Below, in pieces: positions 20,101 to 30,900 of a stretch of DNA of 64,000 nt (positions are counted from its first letter, which is position 1; every line of letters begins with the position of its first letter). The stretch is taken from contig OZ038459.1 of the NCBI GenBank assembly GCA_964036195.1, positions 21,387,206 to 21,451,205 of the forward strand, given 5' to 3'. The notes below the pieces were generated by a model. It searched no databases and had not been told where the DNA came from. It worked only from the letters and a program-made list of their open reading frames with translations. The translations under genes and the position numbers were made by a program. This stretch comes from Sphaerolaimus hirsutus. Taxonomy: Eukaryota > Nematoda > Chromadorea > Monhysterida > Sphaerolaimidae.

Positions 20101-20619
20101 TCTCTCACTAACTAAAATTCCAAAATCCCAAAACATTTTCAAATTTCCATTTGCCATCGTTAGCACACAGATGGGAATCAATTCTAACTGAGTGACCATT
20201 GGGCTTGCATTTCCATGGCAATCAAATTTGAAGGCCTGATTTCATTTTGATTGCATGTTTAGTGTTTTCCTTGGGTGCCGTTTTACGATGAGCTGTGACA
20301 GCATTTTGGTGTTAATGTACAATATTCTAGGTATTATATGCATGACCACATGCATGTATTCACGTTGTGTGGATGTTTATCATTTGTGTTTTTCATTGGC
20401 ATTTGGTGGTCTGCTGACATTTTTAATGTACCTAAATGGAATTGTTTACCTGTAGGTTAGGGGCACTCCAAAACTCTGTAATGTCAAATGCTATGCAAAG
20501 TGTCTAAAGTCATGTAAATTGCCATTCTAAGTGGCAAACGTTTGCCATTTTCCAGGGCATTTTACATGACTTTTGATAGTTTGCAGGACATTTTACAGGG
20601 CAGTGTGTTATGCTCAAAT
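17178..20619. repeat. Intergenic repeats between RINT1 and the membrane-protein gene
   Basis: 17520-17944 is an intact G/C-rich-arm element (ACCGTATTTCCTCGAAATAC / TTCGAGGAAATACGGT). 18318-18690 has GTGCACAAGTAAACCCGGTG ends. 19370-19662 is a second C-rich-arm element. 19745-20457 is AT-rich with GTGGGCGGGGCTTG at 19751, a GC-box-like word. 20460-20605 is a diverged family-A copy. No convincing gene. Confidence 0.6.
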
Positions 20620-21655
20620 GGGCCCACGCACGCTAGTTGACATCGACACCAAATGAGGCATCTAGTTCCGAATGTCGGTAAAGACCAAAGTGTAAAAAAA
20701 TGAGTTAAGTGCGAATCTGTGATAAGTGCACTTATTTCTTCATGATAGCAAAAGAATTTTTTCAATATCTTATACCATTCCCGAGATATATATATGCCGA
20801 TTTTTAGAAAAAACAAAAAAAATCATCCGAAACAGGGTATCTCCACCCTCAAATTTGAAAAAATTCACTCGAAACAGGGTATCTCCAAAAAGAGCCACCA
20901 AAAATTTCACTCGAAACAGGGTATCTCCACCAACGGAAAAAATCATCCGAATTACGGTATAGATTTGACGCAAACAGTCCAAATTCCCATACAAAACAGA
21001 AAAAATCATCCGAATTACGGTATAGAATTCCAAACCAGTTTTTGAAAAAAATCATCCGAAACAGGGTATCTCCAAAAAAATCTTTGTCGGAAACAGGGTA
21101 TCTCCAAAACGTCGTTGTCCGAAACAGGGTATCTCCACTGCTCTGGGTAAGAAAGTTGCTCTCAAGTTGATCCAGCAGATGATGGGCAAGCAGAACGGCA
21201 GCACAACCGGGCCTGTTGATCGCATCGAGAAAGTGGAGATACCCTGTTTCGAGTGATTTTTTTGAAAAAAATCACTCGAAACAGGGTATCTCCACTGAAT
21301 CTGCTGACCTGCTATCAATCGAAATCATCATAACTCTAGCTATATACGCCGGCCGCAGGGTTTAAAATATGAAAAATGTAGACAATTCCATAAGCTTTTC
21401 AAAAAGTCTTGGGCAAGACTTGTCACTTTAAAGTTGCACGCTCGGGCCAACTTTGAATTTTCAAATGCAATTTTGGAAAAACCTAAAATGATGGAGATAC
21501 CGACATTCGGAACTAGATGCCTCAAATGTCAACTGGTGCCGATCCCGATTCGAAGCTGGCTGACAAGCCGACGAACGACGTTCAAAAGCATGCTTTGAAT
21601 TGGCACCGGAACCAGTTGACATTTTGTGTCGATGTCAACTAGCGTGTGTGGGGCC
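20620..21655. mobile_element. Inverted-repeat element with a tandem GAAACAGGGTATCTCC array
   Basis: Ends GGCCCACGCACGCTAGTTGA and TCAACTAGCGTGTGTGGGGCC, with second inner inverted blocks (GAGGCATCTAGTTCCGAATG). The core holds about eight spaced copies of GAAACAGGGTATCTCC or the variant GAATTACGGTATAGA, plus one inverted copy. Confidence 0.7.
21143..21235 (+). pseudogene. Short captured coding-like segment
   Basis: Reads LGKKVALKLIQQMMGKQN, GSTTGPVDRIEKVE in one frame with GC-balanced codons. It is bracketed by GAAACAGGGTATCTCC on the left and its inverse on the right, inside the inverted-repeat element 20620-21655. It looks like a fragment of a host or phage-type gene picked up by the element; source unknown. 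Confidence 0.35.
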
Positions 21656-21799
21656 ATTGTCCCGACTTGCCACCAGTTTGCTTGACAATGGCTACTCAGT
21701 CGATTGTACGCTTGCGAAATCGGCCCCAGTTTTTGTGAAAAAAATTCCCGTTTGCATTTTCAAAGTTTAATCTTATCATTTTGCGTGCAATTTGGCAAG

Positions 21800-21933
21800 A
21801 TGCCCACAATTTCTCGGCGCAGTGTGCCGCTGCCGCGAATCTTTGGACAATCGCAGATCCCTGTGCCATTACTCACTTTAAAACCGGTGCAGGCACTCGG
21901 GCCGGGCGAAATCCTGCCCAGAGTTGATAGTGG
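21800..21933 (+). CDS. Membrane-protein gene, probable start exon
   Basis: ATG at 21800 opens MPTISRRSVPLPRIFGQ and continues Pro/Leu-rich to LPRVDSG, with even codon use unlike the flanking repeats. A donor GTATTT follows at 21934 (GTGGGT at 21930 is an alternative). A short open frame with its own ATG at 21690 (16 codons) lies upstream. Confidence 0.55.
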
Positions 21934-24900
21934 GTATTTACGTTTACTCTCAAATACGTGTAGAACTGCATACAGAGTAAATACTCGTGGGTACACTACT
22001 TTAATTGTACCAGTGCCCACTGTACGCGTACTTTTTCAGTACTGGGTACCCTGGGTTGGGTGTTTAAGAAAATTCAAATATGGACACAAAAAGCGAGAAG
22101 TGTTAATTTACCTACTGCATGCTTAAGTCATACTGTTGATGTACCTACTGTCACTGTCCTTAAGCACCGATGTACCCAAAAAATGCTCCAGTTTATGCTC
22201 CAGTGACCAAAAATACACTATTTACTCAAAAATACTATAAAAAAAACATGAAAAAAGGTTTTACGCAATTTTCTCCAAGTACTGAGTAAAAACAAAGTAT
22301 TTTATCCAGGTATTTTCTGAGCATGGGTATAATGGAAGTATTAAGCAGTACGCTTACTTTTGAAAAAGTTCAGTACCTCAAACAACTCAGGTTTCCTGCT
22401 CAGCTCAAACCGCTGCCGCTCAGCGAACTGATGGCTCGCTTTTCAATGAAATAAACCATACTTGAATATCTCATCACATGTCACTTGAATAAAGAAGAAA
22501 TAATAAAAAAAGAATTCCGCCCAGATAAATGTAACGGGTCAGGCCTATAACGCATGTAGACCCATTACGCAAGTAGACCCATTACACATGTAGACCCATT
22601 ATAGACACATTATACCCGCAGGGGTAAGAAAGGGGGCGGGTAACCCCACCCAAAACCGCCCAGCTATCTATCTACACAAGAGGCAAATTTTTTTGCTTAC
22701 TTTCCCCTGAACAGCCCCCCCCCTGCAAATTGCCTAACTATCTAGCTATCTGGAGCGCTTTTCTGCAATTTTACCCTAATTTTCACCCAAAGTCACCAAT
22801 TTTCATAATTTTTTATAGATTCACACCTTTAAAATCACTAGGTCATGTGTTTTATTGCGTATTTTCAGCATGCCGGGTATAGTTAAATGCGCACCGGTTA
22901 TACATGCGTGATGGGTTTACATGCGTAATGGCACAGGGCCAAATATAACTAGCGAGAGTATTTCATTCTACTTTGGAAGTGTGCCGCTGCGACAAAATAA
23001 AATAGTAATGTAGAATAAATCAGTGAATAAAAGTGAATACGCGCGGCGGCACTTTGGTTTGCTGGTCTCGTTTTATTTCATGAAATGCACTGCGGAAACG
23101 CGGCGCTCGAGTGCGGTGCACTACTTTCTGCGTGGATTGCGCCTTGGCATTTTGCGTTTGGAAGTCGACCCGGGGGCAGTACCGGACCCTGTTAAGGGCC
23201 CTGTAAAATGTAAAATGTCATGAAAAGTGTCAAAAGTCATGGAAAATGGCCTGCGAAATGGCAAACGTACGTGCATTTTACATTTACTGGGCATTTTCCA
23301 TGACATTTGACATTTTACAGGGCTTTTTACAGTGTCTGGGAGTGGCACCCGAATAACCGAAAATGCATGCGAAAATTGATTTTGCTTTGAACCAAGGCGG
23401 TCTGGATTTTTTCAGTGAATAGAGCTTTGTTGATTGAAGTTCGGCTTTTGTGATATGTTAAGTTACAAATTCCGAACGTACTTCAAAGTTGCCTGACTAG
23501 TTATGTATTTAGAAGCGACAAGCTCCATGGCGCTCTTTGGTCCCGGTGCCATTTTCATGCTCCGCTTGGTGCTAACACCCATGAAAAGCGCCATGGCGCC
23601 AGCGTCTTGGCGGCTTTTATCACTGAACCTGACAACCAGAGGCGTGGACAATAAAAACAAGTCGTAAAATATAGCATTGGCCCTGCGCACACTAGTTTTC
23701 ACACGAAATTTCGAAAATTCATAAATAAGCTTTGAACGTGTTTGAGTTTTCCACAATGAGCCATTTTTTTATCTCCGTCAACTGTAGTTGACGGCCACCT
23801 CATTGAAGAAAGCTCAAATGCGTTCTAAGCTGATTTATGAGTTTTCGAAATTTCGTGTGAAAACTAGTGTGCGCAGGACGAATAAGTGGTTAGTCAAGCA
23901 TTTAGGTACTTTAATTTTGAAATAAACTTGGCATAAATATAACTTATCACCTTACACATTTCCTACTTTTGCCACTTTTTTGACTGCACTTTTGAAATTG
24001 GCACCATTTCGGGTCGGATTCCGAACGCTACACCGGACATGTACAACTCCGCACAGAAAGTTGTCCCTATTTTTGCCCCACATCTCACACCTCGTCTAAT
24101 ACTGAAACTTTCTTATTATATTTCGCACTTTATGACAATCCAATTATTTTTGATTCGCTTGAAAGCTTTGAAATTGACTCATGTTGGATGTTTTCTTGGT
24201 AGAAGGGTGGGATAGATTTTGTGAAATGTGATATTCATACACCGGATGCCCCCCCCCCGTTTCAGGAATTCTTCATGAGAAAAAGCTCTGGGTAAGTTCT
24301 AAAAAGCCATTTAAATACTGTTTACCGCGACTATCCCATGTAAATAAAGGCATTTTATATCTACAATGTCTTATCTAATTCATCGATATTAAGAAAATTC
24401 TGTCTAATAATGGAAAACAGAAGAAATCTCTATACAATTCGGGCATTTTGCATGGCCAGGTGCCACTCACAGACCCTGTAAAATACGCTGCAAAATGTCA
24501 AATGTCATGCAAAGTGTCAAGATCATATGAAGTGCCATTTGAAATGGCAAACTAGTTTACTATGTTCCAGGGTATTTTACATGACATTATACACTTTGCA
24601 TGACATTTGGCATTTTAGATGACATTTTCACAGGGTCTTGGAGTGGTCCCAGATGCAAACGCTATGGATTGGCATGTCCAATTATTTTGTGGATTTTATT
24701 AATCATTGCCACTGCGGCGTTAAGTGCACTTTTGTACTGCTTCGAAGCTGAAAGTTGGGCGGCAGACATCCAACGAAAAAGATATTTGAAATCGCACATC
24801 ACAGATACATTTGTGTCCAACATTGCAGCTAAGTGAGTTAATGTGTCTCAGACAGTGGTGGAAAAGGACTTTGGCGCCAAGCGCCATGACGCTTTTAGCT

Positions 24901-27900
24901 CTGGCGCTAGCGCCAAGAGTCAGCGCCAGATTTTTTTCCTGGCGCCAAAGAAAAATAGCACCAAGCACAATGTTGCATTTCCTGGATGTGGCGCGAAACG
25001 CCAATGGCGTCACAGCAAAATAGCGCCAGGCACTTTTTTCTTCGGTGTAATTTTATTTGCTCTCTAATATTTACGTACTTTCCATTATGGAGTAGGTTAC
25101 CTCAAGTGTTGTTGTTGGCGCCATTTTGGCGCCTGGTGCCATTGTTTCTGTCGCCCTTTTGAGCCTATCGCCAGTTTTTTCAAATGGCCCTGTGGCGCTT
25201 TTTTTGCCCTATGGCGCCATGGGCCATTGTCGCCGGGCACGTTACCATCACTAGTTCCTGCTAGTGATGGAAAAGCGCCAGGCGCCAAAATGGCGCCAAT
25301 TTCACGAGTGCTGAAGTCGAAAAAACATTTGAGAAGTGTGAAGTAAAAGTCAAAAGCAAAGTAAAATGAGAAGCGGAAAGATAACTTAGCTTTTTACTTC
25401 TCACTTCTCTTCCCACTCATTTTACTTCTAAATTGTTTTTTTCTTCTCCACTTGCGGAATTGACCCTGATTAAACCCCAACTCTTATTGCAGGCTATTCA
25501 ACAATACAAAGACATACATATTTATCGATATCGACACTTCAGTCTATGCAAATGGGATGATATTCACGCAAACTGACAGACTGTACGACCACATTTTGCA
25601 CTCTCTGGAGCCTGTGAACGTATTTGATTGGAACTTTGCCAACTGCTCACTTTATGTTTTAAGTAGAACATTCATGATTGGGATCGAAGGGGTCAGTTTT
25701 GATGCGAAAATTGTGTTGTTTTTTTTTGGGAATGCGTGAATATTAGGACCTTATTCTGAAATGAATTTCTGAATTCTGGATTCAGAATTTTTTTTTGAAT
25801 TCTTAGGCTAAAATATTCACAAGCTGTTTTTTTATGTAAAACAATTATCATCATCAGACCGTAAAGTATGCGTCAAAATTACTTATGTCTTGATCGATAA
25901 GTGTAAGCAGGATACGTATGCACACACTTTCACAAAAAAGGGAAAGGCGGAGTCGTTTACTAGAAGAAGATAATGTTTTTCCTGAAATGTTTTTTTTCTA
26001 TTTTGGGACAATTTTTATTTTATTTATAGTGAAATGTAATGTAATGTAAAAAAGTTGGTCCTAAAAAATAAAAATGGCCCTTTTCTATTCGAAGAAATAT
26101 GGTAAGCTAACCAAACTTTTTACAGGTAAAACCTGGTTCGTTGAATGGCCAATGCGTGGACATAATGATTAGTCTGTTGGCAGTGCCCCTGTACTGTGTC
26201 GCAGTGGTCATGACTAGCAGAACATTGCACCTGGTGCCAATCCCAGACCCTGTAAATAGCCCTGTAAAATGTCAAATGTCATGCAAAGTGTCAAAAGTCA
26301 TGGAAAATGCCCTGCAAAATGGCAACTCGGTTGCCATTTTGCAGGGCATTTTCCATGACTTTTGACACTGCATGACATTTGACATTTTACAGAACTTTTT
26401 ACAGGGTCTGGGATTGCCCCCTGGTGGCTGGGATGAAATTGAGACTGCAGTATGTTCACTTGTATGCACCTGGGGCCAGTCCCAAGCCCTGTAAAGTGTA
26501 AAGTCAGGGTCTAATGTCATGAAAAATGCAAAGGATTTGTCAATTGTCATGCAAAGTGTCAAAAGTCTTGTAAAACAATATTGTTTTTTGATAACATTTT
26601 GGATAGCATTTGACAATAGACTTTACAGGGTGTGGGACTGCCCCCAGATACCGCAAAGTGCCCTGTAAAATGTAAACAAATTACTGGTCATGATTCTGAC
26701 ATTTTTCATCACATTTAAGATGACTGTTGACTCTTTACATGACATTTTACATTTTACAGGATTTTAGAGCATGACTGTTGACACTTCAGAGCCATCAACA
26801 AAAAAGCACATAAAATTTTACACTCCCTTATTTACAGGCGCCGCCTGTTCCCGGCGATAATTTCGTGCATCCTGCTTATAGGAATATTTATTATCACTAC
26901 CTACATCCCATACAACTACCGTAAACCACCAGAATACATAGACCATTTGAATCCTAACTCAGATTTGTCAAATTTCATTTCCATGGCACTTCAAGTGCTC
27001 ACAACAAGTGCCTCAATTAATAGGTCACTGGTAATACAAAATGAACTGTGGAGTGTTCTAACTATTGTTGCATGTGCTCCATTTGTAGCGGTACTTTTTG
27101 CCTTCCTGGTTCGGTTGGCTATTTGGCCTGAGGTATGTTCTTTTTCAACTGATTTTTAAGAGTCAAAACCACTCAATTTTTCTGAATAAAATGTTGCAAC
27201 AATGTTGCATTGGAAATATTTCAGAATGTTCCAAATTGAACATTTGACGTGTATTTTTTGGTATCCACTGACTGCACATTTGACAAATAAAATTTACCAT
27301 ATTCCATCTGAATAACAAACAGTTCTACTTTTGCTCATGACACCAACATTACTGTCAGTGTATTTTGCACATAGTTGTTAAAACGTATTTACATTTACTG
27401 TGCTGACTAGTGATGGAAAAGCGCCATGGCGCTGGCGCCTGGCGCTAGCGCCAAAGCAAAAAGCGCCATGGCGCTTTTGGCGCTTGGCGCTAAAACGCTC
27501 TGGCGCCATTGGCGCTTGGCGCCGGGGTCTGAGAAAGCGCCATGGCGCTTTTGGCGCTTGGCGCCATTTTCTGGTGGCGCTATTGGCGCCTGGCGCCGGC
27601 ATTTTAAATAGCGCCAAAAAAGCGCCAACCATGATTATAAAATTCTTATGATTCAATGAAAACACAAGCCAGTTGATAAATTTTGAGCTTAACTTAATAA
27701 ATATTGATAAATATAAGGGTGTAAGGGGACATTTATAGTAATTAAATATTGATTATGTAACATTTGGGGCAAATGAATATACCGTATTTCCTCGATATAA
27801 ATACCACCAGGGGGTTTATTTTTTCAGAGTGCAAATTTTGATGGGGGTATTTTGAGCGAGGGGTTTATTATTTCGCCAGGAATTTTCATAAAGTATTATG

Positions 27901-30900
27901 TAAAGAATAAGTATTTACATACCCATAACTGGTAATAAACATGATAAAATTGGATATAATATTTAGGACCTATCATTGTACGGCTGTTTGGCTGAAAAAT
28001 AGGTGGTTGATTGAACTTTAATGGCAAAAGTTAAATCGACTACTATGGCATCAGCGGTATGTCACAATTACAAATAGGTAGATTATTCAGAAGAATTGCA
28101 AACGAATTGCAGAAGAAAAGTTTTTTGGCGCTGGCGCTATTGGCGCTTGGCGCCATCACTCTCTGGCGCCATTGGCGCTTGGCGCTGAGGTTCAGAAAAG
28201 CGCCATGGCGCTTTTGGCGCTTGGCGCTATTTTGCTCTGGCGCCATTGGCGCTTGACGCTGGGGGGCGGAAAAGCGCCATGGCGCTTTTGGCGCTTGGCG
28301 CCAAAAGTCTGGCGCTTTTTCCATCACTAGTGCTGACCATTGGTAATTTAAATGAAAATGGTCAGGATATCTCCCATGGGCCAATTATGGGTGTTCAGGG
28401 CACCCAGTATTGTTTTGTGTTTGAGTTTTTTGTATTTTATAAGTTTTTATGTTTTCTGAAAGTTTATTGAGAAATTTTAGATTAAAAAGTCAAATATGTT
28501 TAAGTTAGGTTTGTGAATTCAATATTAGGCTTATTCAACTCGCAATTTTCCGCTGATCAAGAAAATATGCAGGTTTATATGTTTTTCTGTAGCCATTATT
28601 AAACCACTCAAACTTTATTTATTTCTTAATTAAATTTATATTAAGTTTGCATTGCACTGCATAATTCAAGCCACAATCTTTATCCAACATTTGTTCATTT
28701 TTTAGGCTCTGCGCTAAAGCCCAACCATTTTCTATAAAGCACAGCTGCATTAATGGCCCAGTTTCATTATTATTGTAGGGTGTTTTTCAATACATTTTCC
28801 CCTCTCCCAGTCCATTTTCAGTTTTCAATTCAGTCTGCCACTCTGTTTCTGTGTGAAGGAAGTTTGCTAGAGGGTTTAGTAAATAAAATCGGAACTCCTG
28901 AATGAGATTGTGTGTTCCAAATCTGTCCTGTGTGCTCTGAAATTTCTCCTTTGTCATTGAGAAACCAGTTTTAATGCCCAAAATAACCGATCAACCCCCT
29001 ACACTTGCAAAACTGTTCTAACTGCTGCTAAAACTAGACTTGGGGAATTGCCCAGTCTAGTGGACATCCAAACCATCGAGGCCATCAACAGCACCACGGT
29101 CAACACATTTACTCGAAAAATACGCGTAAACGCATACTGCGTAAAAACGTTTACGTTTCCTCCTGAAAAAATACTGGTACTCACTTACTCGCGTACTTTT
29201 TTAAAGTATGCGGGTACGGAAAACGTATTTTAAGGGGACAGAAAATGTAATTTTTCCAGACAGAAAGTGGCAAAAATAGGAAAACAATTACACTAAGAAA
29301 TACTTATCAGGAGAGAAAACACATTTTTGATGTATGCCAGAGTGAACATCAAAAAAGATACTGATTTTTACATTATTTTTGTGAGAGTAAATATTCACTG
29401 TTACATTTTCTGTGAATAGATTACCCATTTTTACGTTTTCCCTGGAAAAAATACTCCTTTTGACATTTTCTCTGAAAAAAGTATTTTATGCACGTTTTTT
29501 TTGCAGTGTAAAAGTATTTTAAAAATACTTTACGTTTTCAGTACTCACCTGTGAGTAAAAAATCAATACTTTACGTTTACTTTCAAAAAAGTTCAGTACT
29601 TTTAACAACTCTGATTTTGTGCCTTTTTTCTTAGGACTTTATTCACCCAATAACGGTAACATTCATGCACAGCGTTGATTAAGATAGTATATGCCATATA
29701 TCCTTGAATAAGTCCTCCCCCTTGAATAACATTCCCCCTTGAATAACTCCCCCCTGTTGGCCAGGTGAGGAAAAAATAACTCCTCCCCTTGAATAACTCC
29801 CCCTCCTGAATTACTCCCCCTTTGTGTATTTGATATCTGATCCACAACATGTATTTGAATGGATCAGATGCTGATGAACACTAATTTTAGCATGAAAACC
29901 TTGTTTTTGTTGTTTTTGAATTGTTTAATACCTGGGATTACATGAGTTGATGGAATGCATTCATGCAAGGAATAAAGCGCAAGTTCCAAGGAAAAATAAC
30001 TCCCCCTTGAATAACATCCCCCCCTTGAATAACTCCTCCCTCCGAAACTTCTGACGAAATAATAACTCCCCTGGGATCTTATTCAAGGATATACGGTGGT
30101 TAATATGAAGTGTGGGCTCAGTAATGATATTTCCCAATAAAAGTCAATAAAAGCTACCCCACTTTTCAGGCGGGAAACTCTCATGATTTCAACCAGAAAA
30201 ACTCAGCCACCAACGATGGAAAATCGGGTGAGCTCTACTACAGAAATCAAGACGAAATCGCTTTAGATGGCGATAGTTCCATGGAAAACATTTGCACCGA
30301 TTTGGCTGACAAAATGGCTAAATGCTCCCCTCTGAGGGAGTGCGAACTAGTGCTGGAAAATACTGGGACTAGTGGTGGGAAAAGTGCTAGTAATAGGATC
30401 AGGTCTGATGAAAGAACTTGGCTAGCTGAGGTGAGTTCCTATACTCCAATGACTTTACACCCTGCACGCGTGGTTCCCGCTGGAAGCGTGCCAACGATTT
30501 TTTACGCATACGATTTTCATAGAAAAAGTTGAAAGTGATATCTGTTAGAACTAGGGTGTCAACTTTCCGTTTTCCGTTTTCCGTTTCCGCTTTCCGCAGG
30601 CAAAATTTTTTCCGTTTCCGTTTCCGTTTTCCGGCTGCTAAATTTTTTTTCCGTTTCCGTTTCCGTTTTTCCGGCCCATTTTCCGTTTTCCGGCTAAATT
30701 TTCAGTTTTTCCGTCTTTTTTCCGTTTTCCGGCTCAATTGTCTGTTTTTCCAACTTTTTTCATTTTCCAGCTCAATTTTCTGTTGCCGAACTGGTAAACA
30801 TGCATGAAAATTCATAATTATGTGAATTTTATACATTTCTAGCAAGATTTCAGCTAATTTTTTTTATTTACAGATAAATTTCTGCTAATTTTTTCCCATT

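Noticed and set aside
20827-21290. CRISPR-like spaced repeats
   Set aside because: Eukaryotic context, imperfect repeats, irregular spacing, no cas genes and enclosure in an inverted-repeat element. Kept only as a tandem motif array.
24811-28470. Ala/Leu/Arg-rich ORFs (MALLALGAKS type)
   Set aside because: Products of GCGCCATGGCGC palindromic arms of TAGTGATGG-type elements.
30529-30807. FRFRFRF-like frames (also at 38492-38819 and 3748-3963)
   Set aside because: Translations of CCGTTTCCGTTTTCC words in TAGGGTGTCAA elements.
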